Origin: Bacillota bacterium
Lineage (GTDB): Bacteria; Bacillota; Clostridia; Christensenellales; SZUA-584
Assembly (NCBI GenBank): GCA_023410595.1
Contig: JAEYPO010000009.1
Coordinates: 1 to 64,000 of the forward strand
Direction: 5' to 3'
Length of the DNA: 64,000 bases
Shown here: positions 8,825 through 17,406 of the stretch, piece by piece
Numbering within the stretch: the stretch's first letter is position 1
Layout: each line of letters begins with the position of its first letter
Program-made: the position numbers and the translations under genes
Notes under the pieces: generated by a model
Told to the model about the DNA's origin: nothing
The model's input: only the letters and a program-made list of their open reading frames with translations
Database searches by the model: none

Positions 8825-10348
8825 TTGGATTACGTGATAGAAATGCTGAATATCACGAAACGGTTTCCGGGCATCATAGCAAACGACGATGTTTCACTGC
8901 AATTAAGGCAAGGCGAAATACATGCGCTGCTTGGGGAAAACGGCGCGGGCAAATCTACCCTCATGAGCATACTCTTCGGCCTTTATAAGCCGGAAAAGGG
9001 CATCATTAAAAAGAACGGAAAGCGGATCAATATTTCAAATCCTAATGATGCCAACGCATTCGGAATAGGCATGGTACATCAGCATTTTAAACTCGTGCAT
9101 AATTTTACTGTGCTGGAAAACATCATACTCGGCGTGGAGACAACAAAACGCGGTCTTTTGAAGATGAACAGCGCCAGAAAGAAAGTCGTCGAACTCAGCG
9201 AAAGATACCATCTCAATATTGACCCCGATGCCGTCATATCAGACATTACCGTCGGCATGCAGCAAAGGGTGGAGATACTGAAGATGCTCTATCGGGAAAA
9301 CGAGATACTGATATTCGACGAACCGACAGCCATGCTTACCCCTCAGGAGATAGACGAACTGATGAAGACTATGAGGGGCCTCGCCAAGGAAGGAAAATCG
9401 ATACTGTTTATTACCCATAAGTTGGACGAGATCAAGAAGGTCGCGGACCGCTGCACGATACTGCGCAAAGGCAAATATATCGACACGGTGGACGCGCAAT
9501 CGACGTCAAAAGAAGCGATGGCCGAAATGATGGTCGGCAGGAAGATAGATTTCGTCGTAAGCAAAGACGAGGCAAAGATAGGCGACGTTGTTTTAAAGGT
9601 GGAAGGCCTTACTTTAAGGTCGAAACACAGCAAAAAGAACACGCTCAATAACGTCTCGTTTGAAGCTCGCAGGGGCGAGATACTCTGTATAGCCGGTATT
9701 GACGGAAACGGGCAGTCTGAGCTTGTTCATGCTATAACGGGTTTGTCTGACGCCAGTGAAGGCAAGATATCACTGAGCGGCAAGGACATAACGCACGCTA
9801 GTATACGCCAGAGAAGCGAGTACGGAATGTCGCATATACCCGAAGACCGCCACAAGCACGGGCTTATACTCGATTACAGCCTCGCATACAACCTTGTGCT
9901 GCAGACATACTTTACCGACAGGTTTCAGCGCATGGGCTTTTTGAAGTTCGATAAGATAAACGCTTATTCCGACGAGCTTATTAAAAAGTTCGATATACGC
10001 AGCGGGCAGGGCAGAAGAACAATTGCGCGGAGCATGTCGGGCGGCAATCAGCAAAAAGCCATCGTCGCACGCGAGATAGACAGGGATCCGGAAATACTCG
10101 TCGCAGTGCAGCCGACAAGAGGCCTTGATGTGGGTGCTATAGAATATATACACAAACAGCTTGTAAGGCAGAGGGACGAAGGCAAGGCAGTATTGCTCGT
10201 ATCTCTTGAGCTTGATGAGGTCTTAAACGTAAGCGACCGCATACTCGTGATATATGAAGGCGAACTCGTAGCCGAGCTCGACCCGAAGACCACAACCGAG
10301 CAGGAGCTTGGGCTCTACATGTCAGGCGCAAAAAGGGAGGCGGTATAA
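8825..10348 (+). CDS. nucleoside/simple-sugar ABC transporter ATPase (two ABC domains)
   Basis: A 507-residue ATPase with tandem ABC domains. The first has LLGENGAGKSTLMSIL, ITVGMQQRVEI in the signature position and LIFDEPTAMLTPQEI. The second has degenerate Walker A IDGNGQSEL, MSGGNQQKAIVARE and VAVQPTRGLDVGA. This is the NupO/YufO type found with BmpA lipoproteins. The start is judged to be TTG 8825, five bases after GGGAGGGG; an earlier TTG/ATG at 8807/8810 would overlap that site. Its stop overlaps the first permease start by one base. Confidence 0.92.
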   Translation: MDYVIEMLNITKRFPGIIANDDVSLQLRQGEIHALLGENGAGKSTLMSILFGLYKPEKGIIKKNGKRINISNPNDANAFGIGMVHQHFKLVHNFTVLENIILGVETTKRGLLKMNSARKKVVELSERYHLNIDPDAVISDITVGMQQRVEILKMLYRENEILIFDEPTAMLTPQEIDELMKTMRGLAKEGKSILFITHKLDEIKKVADRCTILRKGKYIDTVDAQSTSKEAMAEMMVGRKIDFVVSKDEAKIGDVVLKVEGLTLRSKHSKKNTLNNVSFEARRGEILCIAGIDGNGQSELVHAITGLSDASEGKISLSGKDITHASIRQRSEYGMSHIPEDRHKHGLILDYSLAYNLVLQTYFTDRFQRMGFLKFDKINAYSDELIKKFDIRSGQGRRTIARSMSGGNQQKAIVAREIDRDPEILVAVQPTRGLDVGAIEYIHKQLVRQRDEGKAVLLVSLELDEVLNVSDRILVIYEGELVAELDPKTTTEQELGLYMSGAKREAV

Positions 10349-11478
10349 TGAAGAACTGGTTTAAAAAGCGTTTCGGTTTTATAACAACTTTTTCAAGTAT
10401 TACTGCATCAATAGTTGCGATACTCGTCGGTCTCCTTGTCGGTTTCATAATACTTCTGATAACAAACCCCCAGCAGGCTCCCGCGGGAATACTTACGATA
10501 CTTCAAGGAGGATTCCCTGGAGGCGCAAAAGGTATAGGCAATGTACTTTACCTGGCGACTCCTATAATCATGACCGGGCTTTCTGTCGGGTTTGCGTTTA
10601 AAACGGGGCTCTTCAATATAGGAACGCCGGGTCAGCTTATCGCAGGCGGCTATGTCGCGGTGCTCATCGGAGTAACGCTGCCGCAGCTTGGCCCGGTGCA
10701 TTGGGTAGTGGCTGTACTGGCGGCAATGCTCGCCGGGGCGCTGTGGGCGCTTATACCCGGACTGCTCAAAGCATATTTCAACGTTCATGAAGTTATATCA
10801 TGCATCATGATGAACTATATAGGCATGTATGCGGTAAACGCGCTCGTCAAAGAGACGGTTTATAACAGTATGCGCAACATGTCGCTTCCCGTTAAAGAAA
10901 CTGCAAATATACCGACTCTTGGGTTGAACGAACTTTTCAAAGGTTCAAGCCTCAACGGCGGGTTCGTAATAGCGGTCATATTCGTAATAATACTCTATAT
11001 CATACTCAACAAGACCGTATTCGGATACGAACTTAAGGCGTGCGGTTTTAACGCACACGCCAGCATATACGCCGGGATAAACGCCAAGAAAAACATAGTG
11101 CTGTCTATGGCAATAGCGGGCGCTATGGCGGGCGTCGCGGGAGGGCTCATCTATCTTGCGGGCTCTGGGAAGTACATAGAAGTCGTAGACGTGCTTGCCG
11201 CCGAGGGCTTTAATGGCATACCTGTTGCGCTGCTCGGGTTGTCGCATCCGGTCGGAGTGCTGTTTGCGGGGCTGTTCGTCTCTTATATAACGAACGGCGG
11301 CTTTTATATGCAGCAATACAATTTTGTTCCGCAGGTCATAGACATAATAATCGCGATAATAATCTACTTCAGCGCCTTTGTGCTCTTAGTGAAAAACTTC
11401 CTCGACAGGTATGCGCTGCGATCCGAAAAGATACAGAACGATGACGATACCGATACAACGGAAAAGGAGAAAGAATAG
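10348..11478 (+). CDS. nucleoside ABC transporter permease 1 (NupP/YufP type)
   Basis: A 376-residue integral membrane protein with about ten hydrophobic segments. It carries the branched-chain/simple-sugar permease pattern, including FNIGTPGQLIAGGYVAVLIG and AGVAGGLIYLAGSG. An N-terminal basic stretch precedes the first helix and a charged tail (DDDTDTTEKEKE) ends the protein. It overlaps the ATPase stop and is followed one base later by the second permease, so the three transport subunits are translationally coupled. It forms half of the membrane channel for the substrate delivered by the BMP lipoprotein. Confidence 0.9.
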   Translation: MKNWFKKRFGFITTFSSITASIVAILVGLLVGFIILLITNPQQAPAGILTILQGGFPGGAKGIGNVLYLATPIIMTGLSVGFAFKTGLFNIGTPGQLIAGGYVAVLIGVTLPQLGPVHWVVAVLAAMLAGALWALIPGLLKAYFNVHEVISCIMMNYIGMYAVNALVKETVYNSMRNMSLPVKETANIPTLGLNELFKGSSLNGGFVIAVIFVIILYIILNKTVFGYELKACGFNAHASIYAGINAKKNIVLSMAIAGAMAGVAGGLIYLAGSGKYIEVVDVLAAEGFNGIPVALLGLSHPVGVLFAGLFVSYITNGGFYMQQYNFVPQVIDIIIAIIIYFSAFVLLVKNFLDRYALRSEKIQNDDDTDTTEKEKE

Positions 11479-11479
11479 C

Positions 11480-12445
11480 ATGGATACTTTTGTTAATGAT
11501 TTATTTTTCCTCGTTCAGCAGACAATGTTCTTCTCCATCCCTTTGCTTGTTGTTGCTTTAGGAGGTATGTTCTCTGAGCGGAGCGGCGTTGTGAACATCG
11601 CTCTCGAAGGCATAATGATAATGGGCGCGTTCGCCAGCATTTTCGTCGTCAACATCCTGCAGGACTCTATGAGCGGCCAGCTGCTTCTGCTGATAGCGAT
11701 AGTCGTCGCCGTTGCCGCCGGGGTTGTTTTCTCGCTGTTTCATGCATACGCGTCTATCAACCTCCGCGCTAATCAGGTAATAAGCGGTACGGCGCTCAAC
11801 ATGTTCGCGCCCGCTTTCGCCATATTCGTCGCAAGAACGGTACAGGGCTCTCAGGAGATTACTTTTAACAATACGTTCAGAATAGAAAGCGTGCCGCTGC
11901 TAGGCGATATCCCCGTTCTCGGGCAGCTGTTTTTCCAGAACACGTACATTACCACTTACCTTGGCATTCTTATACTTATAGGGTCGGCGATATTGCTCTA
12001 TAAGACAAAGTTCGGTCTGCGCCTCAGGGCATGCGGCGAACACCCGCAGGCAGCCGATTCGGTAGGTATAAACGTGTATAAAATACGCTATGCGGGCGTA
12101 CTCATATCGGGCGCGTTGGGTGGCCTCGGAGGTTTGATATTTGTAGTTCCCACATCCACAAGCTTCAACGCCACCGTTTCAGGATACGGCTTTTTAGCTC
12201 TGGCAGTGCTTATATTCGGCCAGTGGAAGCCGGTAAGGATACTTATAGCCGCATTCTTCTTTGGCTTCATGAAGACTATAGCCGCGGCGCATTCCGGGCT
12301 TTCCTTCATGCAGGGGCTGGGCATATCCGACAATATATACAAGATGATACCGTATATCGCAACGCTTATAGTGCTTACGCTGTCGTCGAAGCGTTCGCAG
12401 GCTCCCAGAGCCTCCGGCGTGCCGTACGACAAAGGAACACGATAA
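11480..12445 (+). CDS. nucleoside ABC transporter permease 2 (NupQ/YufQ type)
   Basis: A 321-residue membrane protein with eight to ten hydrophobic segments and the family block SERSGVVNIALEGIMIMGAF. In these permeases that block contacts the ATPase. ATG 11480 follows AAAGGAGAAAG at ideal spacing and comes one base after the stop of permease 1. The longer frame reading into permease 1 has no ribosome site. A strong terminator follows, closing the four-gene transporter unit. Confidence 0.92.
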   Translation: MDTFVNDLFFLVQQTMFFSIPLLVVALGGMFSERSGVVNIALEGIMIMGAFASIFVVNILQDSMSGQLLLLIAIVVAVAAGVVFSLFHAYASINLRANQVISGTALNMFAPAFAIFVARTVQGSQEITFNNTFRIESVPLLGDIPVLGQLFFQNTYITTYLGILILIGSAILLYKTKFGLRLRACGEHPQAADSVGINVYKIRYAGVLISGALGGLGGLIFVVPTSTSFNATVSGYGFLALAVLIFGQWKPVRILIAAFFFGFMKTIAAAHSGLSFMQGLGISDNIYKMIPYIATLIVLTLSSKRSQAPRASGVPYDKGTR

Positions 12446-12467
12446 CTTCACTTACAGACTTAGACAT

Positions 12468-12497
12468 GAAAGCGGCTTTTCAGCCGCTTTCATTTTT
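12468..12497 (+). terminator. rho-independent terminator of the nucleoside transporter operon
   Basis: GAAAGCGGCT and AGCCGCTTTC form a perfect 10-base-pair stem around TTTC, followed by ATTTTTA. Confidence 0.88.
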
Positions 12498-12823
12498 ATG
12501 TCCTATACGTTTCTAAAAGCACTTAAACTTTTCTTGGCGCACTTTATAACAGAAATTGATTGATATAATGTTTCGACTGCAGTATCGCGGTCAGCCTGTC
12601 TTCCAGCATATCTTCAAAAGCCTTGTCTTCCTCTTCAATTGCGATATGCTTTTTATATCTGATAAGCTGACCGCCGGCACTGAGCCGCGGGCCGACTCAG
12701 CGGCGGCCGTCTGGTAAAACGCTGATCTTGCATGCTTTATGGGGGCCCCGATAAATATCTTCTCCTTCAAGTAAACACTGATTATCTCAATGTTTACTCG
12801 AGGAGAAGACAAGGCTGGTATGA
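12498..12823 (-). other. intergenic stretch with a possible coding remnant
   Basis: No complete gene is convincing here. On the minus strand one frame reads about 35 coding-like residues (containing IEEEDKAFEDMLEDRLTAIL and ending INQFLL) before a stop near 12552. Upstream it meets stops and has no start or ribosome site. This may be the tail of a decayed gene. A 78-residue open frame in another phase (12591-12827) overlaps it and looks like chance. Confidence 0.25.
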
Positions 12824-14044
12824 TCATTCATCCATATCCTGCGCAAGGGCAGCCGCTTTAATATCCGCAGTTTCTTCGTATGCCGACCTTGCTCTGCCCG
12901 TCACCTTAAGATTAACGAGCGCCATCACGGCCATCACTCCGCCTAGTATCAAAAACGCTATGCCCATGCCGAGGTTGTCAGAAACGAGCCCGAACAGCGG
13001 GAAAATAAGTATCATCACCACGCTGCATATCATGCTTTCAAAAGACAGTATTGTCGCCCGTTTATCGGACGGTATCAGCCTGTTGATGTAATCCCGCGTG
13101 GCGACGAAAACTATAGTTTCCAGCGCGCTTATCACGCAAAGCGGTATCAGCGCGAAGTCGGTAAAGTACATCGAAATGACGGACAACGCGATAAGTGCGG
13201 GCGTTATCTTCAGTATCGCCGCTTCGCCCAGCGCCTTCTCCGCTTTCTCCGCGAGAGCCGCGCCCGCCGCCGCCGCCGCGGACGACGCCGCGAGGTACAG
13301 CCCAATACCGAAGACGTTCATTCCCCCCTCCCACGCTATCTGCAGGTAATAGAACGACAGCGCTACGCTCGCCGACAGTATGCCGGTAAACAGTATGAGA
13401 TAAAACAGCCGCCTGCTGCCCTTTATTGCCATAAAGCTGTCGCGGTATTGCTTCTTTACAGCGCCTAATATACCGCACTTTATTTTCTCTATCGGGGGCT
13501 CTTTAAAAAACAGCCCTGTAATAAACGCCGCAGCGCTGAGCGCTATGGCTATGATATAGGCGTACTCGTATTTTATATTGCCCACGAGGCCGCCCAGCAT
13601 AAGCCCCAGTATGTTCGTCGACTGGAATACCAGCTCGCTCCTGCCTGTGATTTTCAGATATTTGTGCTCGTTTTTTTCGAACAGCAGCGAGTCGTATACG
13701 AGCGCCTCGCCCGCTCCCGATTCGAAGTTGTAAGACAGCGCCGTAATTATAAAGCTCAGCGCGAACATCGCGAAGCTGCTCGATAATATCATAAGCACTT
13801 TCGAGCCGACAGAGAGCGCTATGCCCAAAAGGCGGCTCATCTTCCTGCCGAATATGTCGGCCACCGCGCCCGTAGGCGTCTCCATCACCAGCGACGTAAC
13901 ATGAAATATGCCCTCTAAGAGCCCTATCTCAAACAGCGATAGCCCTTTTGACGCCAGATACAGCATCCATATGCCGTTCGTCACGTCAATACTTTTAAAG
14001 AACGTGAACACATAGTTCACAGCGATATTTTTATAGTAATTCAT
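12824..14044 (-). CDS. MFS transporter, probable drug exporter, attenuator-controlled
   Basis: A 406-residue major facilitator with about 12 membrane segments. The motif-A-like loop ADIFGRKMSRLLG lies between helices 2 and 3, and METPTGAVADIFG precedes it. The N-terminus (WMLYLASKGLSLFEIGLLEG) belongs to a Firmicutes family often found behind leader-peptide attenuators. Its own leader shows a promoter, a 24-codon leader peptide and a terminator that can be replaced by an alternative pairing, so expression is probably induced by a ribosome-stalling compound. CGGAGG precedes the ATG. The exported compound is unknown. Confidence 0.9.
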   Translation of the reverse strand: MNYYKNIAVNYVFTFFKSIDVTNGIWMLYLASKGLSLFEIGLLEGIFHVTSLVMETPTGAVADIFGRKMSRLLGIALSVGSKVLMILSSSFAMFALSFIITALSYNFESGAGEALVYDSLLFEKNEHKYLKITGRSELVFQSTNILGLMLGGLVGNIKYEYAYIIAIALSAAAFITGLFFKEPPIEKIKCGILGAVKKQYRDSFMAIKGSRRLFYLILFTGILSASVALSFYYLQIAWEGGMNVFGIGLYLAASSAAAAAGAALAEKAEKALGEAAILKITPALIALSVISMYFTDFALIPLCVISALETIVFVATRDYINRLIPSDKRATILSFESMICSVVMILIFPLFGLVSDNLGMGIAFLILGGVMAVMALVNLKVTGRARSAYEETADIKAAALAQDMDE

Positions 14045-14083
14045 TTTATTCCTCCGATTGAACTGCCGTTATATCGCGGGGAA

Positions 14084-14114
14084 TAAAAAAACCCTCAAGC
14101 CGTTAGCTTAAGGG
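14084..14114 (-). terminator. attenuator terminator in the MFS leader
   Basis: On the minus strand CCCTTAAGC (14106-14114) pairs with GCTTGAGGG (14092-14100) around TAACG and is followed by seven T. It ends about 40 bases before the MFS start, where a plain terminator would silence the gene. The 5' arm can instead pair with AGCTTTAGG at 14129-14137 (one mismatch), making a mutually exclusive antiterminator. Confidence 0.8.
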
Positions 14115-14129
14115 CGTTCGTTTGCTATC

Positions 14130-14204
14130 CTAAAGCTGACATAACAGCATATTATTTCCATATATATTCATATCTCTACCCACGCGGAAATAGATGCTGT
14201 ACAT
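14130..14204 (-). CDS. leader peptide of the MFS attenuator (24 residues)
   Basis: ATG 14204 is preceded by AAGGTGCGGT and encodes a 24-residue peptide beginning MYSIYFRVGRDMNIYG. Its stop codon lies inside the antiterminator arm (AGCTTTAGG), exactly where a terminating ribosome would block the alternative pairing. A longer in-frame version could start at 14264. Stalling of a ribosome within the peptide would free the arm and stop the terminator forming. The position and overlap support a regulatory peptide; translation itself is inferred. Confidence 0.6.
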   Translation of the reverse strand: MYSIYFRVGRDMNIYGNNMLLCQL

Positions 14205-14272
14205 ACCGCACCTTATCGTCTGCCATTTAAGCATTTTTAAGTTTTCAGCTTCCTTCATTTTCATAGCAATTT

Positions 14273-14301
14273 ACTATATTCTTTAATCATTATTTTGTCA
14301 A
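14273..14301 (-). promoter_or_regulatory. strong sigma-A-type promoter of the MFS leader
   Basis: TTGACA (14296-14301) and TATAGT (14273-14278) are exactly 17 bases apart on the minus strand. Transcription would begin about 60 bases before the 24-codon leader peptide. Confidence 0.8.
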
Positions 14302-14317
14302 TAGACAAACGCGCATG

Positions 14318-14929
14318 TCAATCGTTTTTTAGCAGCTCTTCAATATGCTTCTTCGCCTTTTTGTCGAGCAGCCCGCCCGCCATGGCGTCCATGATGTAGT
14401 TCTCAATCGCGTCGCTTGTATTTTCTTTCCTTATCATAGCAAGAACCTCGAGTATGTCAGTGAGCACTAGCTTTCTCATAGTTTCGCGTACGCCGCCAAT
14501 GTCAAGCGCTATGAGCCTTTTTGCTATTTCGCCGTGCAGCTCCGGCTTATAAGGCACGATGTCTTTTAAATGCTGCACGCACTGGCGCACAGTTATCGGC
14601 TTTTCGTCATTCGGGAGATCAAGATACTCCCCTATAACGCCACCGAGCCACCCGTCGTCCCACTTCGCGTTCTCCGCAATCAATATCGCGCCTATGCTGC
14701 GCTGGAACGAGTTTCCGCTTTTAAGCTTCTCCCTGAACGTTTCTCGGTAAGGGTACACGTCGCCCGCCATACGCGAACGGCTCTCGAGCAGCAGCAGCGA
14801 CGGGTATCGTATGTCGTCTCTCTTCTCGCAAAGCCACGCGACAAGCTGCACTATATCGCCCGCGCTCAGCCTTTCCGCCGCCGCCCCGATACCGTTTTTG
14901 TCCGCCTGCATCAAATCTTCAAGCGTCAT
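14318..14929 (-). CDS. HEAT-like helical repeat protein, unknown function
   Basis: A 203-residue soluble protein made almost wholly of amphipathic helices spaced like HEAT/ARM repeats (for example IVQLVAWLCEKRDDIRYPSL and QRSIGAILIAENAKW). This recalls DNA-alkylation-repair-like and other scaffold proteins, but no diagnostic residues were recognised. ATG 14929 has GGAG eight bases upstream; the longer frame overlaps the GNAT gene. It lies 22 bases downstream of that GNAT gene on the same strand, so the two are probably one unit. Confidence 0.7.
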   Translation of the reverse strand: MTLEDLMQADKNGIGAAAERLSAGDIVQLVAWLCEKRDDIRYPSLLLLESRSRMAGDVYPYRETFREKLKSGNSFQRSIGAILIAENAKWDDGWLGGVIGEYLDLPNDEKPITVRQCVQHLKDIVPYKPELHGEIAKRLIALDIGGVRETMRKLVLTDILEVLAMIRKENTSDAIENYIMDAMAGGLLDKKAKKHIEELLKND

Positions 14930-14951
14930 AAGAATTCTCCTTTGACTTAAG

Positions 14952-15803
14952 TCAGATCTCCAGCGCCATCTCGTACTGCCGGACGTATTCCTCAAACCCC
15001 CGCTTTTCAAGGAATCCCCGCATGCCCCGGCATCCACCGTCCACGTTGGAAAACGAAACGCTCTCGGTTTCGGCCTGACGCGCAAGTTTATAGAGCAGCT
15101 GAGAGCCAAAGCTCCTGCCGCGGCAATCGCTTCTCACCGCGAGCTGGCATACCCTGCCGGTCTTAACGTTTATTATCCCGTAGCCTGCAAGCCCGCCAGA
15201 ATCTTCTATGACGGCCGCGGCGCACTGTCTGGGCACGGCTTTTACCGAATCGAACGTGTTCTGCCACGTCGGGCTGTAATCCCAGAATTCCCGTACGTTA
15301 ACGCCGATGCCGCCAACGTCCGTTATATGCGCCGCCGTATCCTCAAGGCGCAGCGCGTCCTTCTTTGCACAGTAACATATCAGCTCGCGCGTGACAGAAA
15401 AGCCAAAGTGCTTATAAAGCTCGAGCGCGGGCTCGTTTTGTTGTATCACTTCCAGCACATACCGCTTCACGCCCGCCGCTTTGAGCAGCGGCAGGCAGAA
15501 AGCGAACATCCCCTTTGTGAGCCCCTGCCTGCGGTATTCCGGCACGACGCCCGTGCCGCCGTCGTACGCTGTGAGCGCGCCGCCGAATTCCCTTATACCG
15601 TTCAGTATGAACGCGCACAGCTTACCATCGATAAACGCGCCTGCCGACAGCGAGGACACAAAGCCGTTCGCGCTAAGGAACGCCGCAAATCTCTCATATG
15701 GCATGTAAGCCGTCACGAAATAATCGGAAAACGCAGAAACAAACGCGCCGTGTATAACCTGCGCATCAATGCACTCAAGCGTGCTGTAAAAAGCTTTAAT
15801 CAT
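14952..15803 (-). CDS. two-domain GNAT acetyltransferase
   Basis: A 283-residue protein with two GNAT-like halves. The first has VVPEYRRQGLTKGMFAFCLP (the acetyl-CoA loop RRQGLT) and NEPALELYKHFGFSVTRE. The second has VRSDCRGRSFGSQLLYKLA. Each half carries the RxxGxG/S-type CoA-binding signature, the first better conserved. Fused GNATs of this size acetylate small amines or peptides; substrate unknown. ATG 15803 follows AAAAAGGAACG. It is the first gene of a leftward pair with the HEAT-like protein. Confidence 0.85.
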   Translation of the reverse strand: MIKAFYSTLECIDAQVIHGAFVSAFSDYFVTAYMPYERFAAFLSANGFVSSLSAGAFIDGKLCAFILNGIREFGGALTAYDGGTGVVPEYRRQGLTKGMFAFCLPLLKAAGVKRYVLEVIQQNEPALELYKHFGFSVTRELICYCAKKDALRLEDTAAHITDVGGIGVNVREFWDYSPTWQNTFDSVKAVPRQCAAAVIEDSGGLAGYGIINVKTGRVCQLAVRSDCRGRSFGSQLLYKLARQAETESVSFSNVDGGCRGMRGFLEKRGFEEYVRQYEMALEI

Positions 15804-15929
15804 TCATCGTTCCTTTTTCATATCATCATTTCATGCAGAGTATACCAGAAAGTGTCGAATCAATCAAAACGCAAGCGGTTTGCTCCGGGTAAACAAAGTC
15901 AGAAAGTATAGTAATAACCTATATTCAGC

Positions 15930-15958
15930 TTGAATATGTATAATTCTGAATATATAAT
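15930..15958 (+). promoter_or_regulatory. sigma-A-type promoter for the DUF975 gene
   Basis: TTGAAT (15930-15935) and a consensus TATAAT (15953-15958) are 17 bases apart, about 55 bases before the ATG. Confidence 0.65.
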
Positions 15959-16013
15959 ATATACGGTATATATTGTATTTGCTCGACATACACAAATCTG
16001 AAAGGAGAAATCC

Positions 16014-16619
16014 ATGAAATTTCGTGCAGAAATAAAGGCGATCGCAAAGGAAAGATTCCGCAATCAGTATGGCATAACCGTGGGGGCAGGCTTTCTTATA
16101 ATGTTTCTTATGGGGTGCGTGGGCTGGACTTTTATAGGCACGCTTCTGCTTGTGCCCCCGCTTACGGTGGGTTTTGCATGGTTCAACATAAAGGTCTATA
16201 AGGGCCAACAAGCCGACATTGGCGACGCGTTCACCGGCTTTGGCGATTTCGGGCGCAATATAGCGGGAATGCTCTGGATGTGGCTGTTCACATTCCTGTG
16301 GTCGCTGCTATTCTTTATACCCGGCATCGTTAAGGGCATAGCCTATTCAATGACGCCCTACATACTTGCCGATACCAAGAACGTTTCCGCGACTGACGCG
16401 CTTAAGCTTTCCATGCGCATGACCCAAGGCTATAAGGGCGAAATATTCGTAATGATACTGAGCTTTTTAGGCTGGGGAATACTCAGCGCAATGACGGGCG
16501 GGCTGCTGTGGATATTATACGTCGGGCCTTACTGGAACGCCAGCCTCGCCGGGCTTTATCAGGAGCTTAAGGCCAATGCTTTAGCAAAAGGCGTTATACG
16601 GCCGGAAGAGCTCGCGTAA
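16014..16619 (+). CDS. DUF975 family membrane protein
   Basis: A 201-residue protein starting MKFRAEIKAIAKERFRNQYG, the usual opening of DUF975 proteins. Five or so hydrophobic segments follow, with SATDALKLSMRMTQGYKGEIF between the later helices, also typical. The family is common in Clostridia and has no assigned reaction; some members are described as stress or glycerophosphoryl-related membrane proteins, but nothing here supports a role. It has its own promoter and terminator, so it is a single-gene unit. AAAGGAGAAA precedes the ATG. Confidence 0.85.
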   Translation: MKFRAEIKAIAKERFRNQYGITVGAGFLIMFLMGCVGWTFIGTLLLVPPLTVGFAWFNIKVYKGQQADIGDAFTGFGDFGRNIAGMLWMWLFTFLWSLLFFIPGIVKGIAYSMTPYILADTKNVSATDALKLSMRMTQGYKGEIFVMILSFLGWGILSAMTGGLLWILYVGPYWNASLAGLYQELKANALAKGVIRPEELA

Positions 16620-16633
16620 GTAAAGGACAAAGC

Positions 16634-16663
16634 AAGAGCCGCTCCTGTGGGCGGCTCTTTTTA
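16634..16663 (+). terminator. rho-independent terminator after the DUF975 gene
   Basis: AAGAGCCGC and GCGGCTCTT form the stem, followed by TTTTTAT. Confidence 0.85.
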
Positions 16664-16728
16664 TACGAATTTTTTAGGGTGTAAATCACCTATATGTCTG
16701 TTATATACTAAGCTACCGAAACGGCCGC

Positions 16729-17217
16729 CTACAGCCTTGCTCCGCATTCGCCGCAGAATTTGACTCCCGGCGCGTTCTCCGATCCGCAACTCGGGCAGTT
16801 TGCGGAAGCGGCGCCCAGCTTTGCCCCGCACTCGCCGCAGAACTTTACTCCCGGCTCGTTTTCCGCCCCGCAGTCCGGGCAGACGCGGGCCGCCCTCTCG
16901 CGCTCCTGCGCACGCTTATTCTCTTCCGCCGCGCGCTCGGCCTGCTGCGCTTCCTCCTTCTTCCTTTGGAGCATATTGTCTATATCCTCCACCTCGCCGT
17001 AAAGCTCGCCAAACTCGTTATACTTTCCGGCGCTTTTATGCGCTTCATAAACGGCTTCGCCTATGCGCGCAAGCGCTTCACGTTTCTTTGAATTCAATTC
17101 TCCTACTTCGGTTTTAAGAAGAAATGCGTTCATCGACGCGTCTTTTTTTGCTTCTTCGCCCATCAAAGGCTGCATGCCCTTTATAAGCCCGCCAAGGCCG
17201 CTTAAGAAATCGCTCAT
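16729..17217 (-). CDS. zinc-ribbon protein with two C-terminal ribbons
   Basis: A 162-residue soluble protein. Residues 1-60 are helical, residues 60-110 a Glu/Arg-rich coiled coil (KRKKEEAQQAERAAEENKRA region), and the end holds two near-copies of a double-CxxC zinc ribbon (CPDCGAENEPGVKFCGECGA and CPSCGSENAPGVKFCGECGA). The two copies differ at only a few positions, pointing to recent tandem duplication. Such proteins are usually of unknown function; the ribbons may bind protein or nucleic acid. ATG 17217 follows an AGGAGG site. It is divergent from the HtrA protease gene. Confidence 0.85.
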   Translation of the reverse strand: MSDFLSGLGGLIKGMQPLMGEEAKKDASMNAFLLKTEVGELNSKKREALARIGEAVYEAHKSAGKYNEFGELYGEVEDIDNMLQRKKEEAQQAERAAEENKRAQERERAARVCPDCGAENEPGVKFCGECGAKLGAASANCPSCGSENAPGVKFCGECGARL

Positions 17218-17406
17218 GGTAAGACCTCCTATAATTTGCTTATTAATTTCATTATACAACAGCCGCAGGCAAAAACAAGCTCGCCGCCGTATCGTCGATT
17301 GAATATTCGGCGCAGTATTTTCAATGTTCAAAAATGTTTCATATTGCCGCCATTTTGCGGTAAAGATTGCGATATAGAATAATGAGTATACAAGGAGGAT
17401 CATATC

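Noticed and set aside
12591..12827. A 78-residue minus-strand gene
   Set aside because: No ribosome site, composition shifts midway, and a different frame in the same stretch looks more like a relic.
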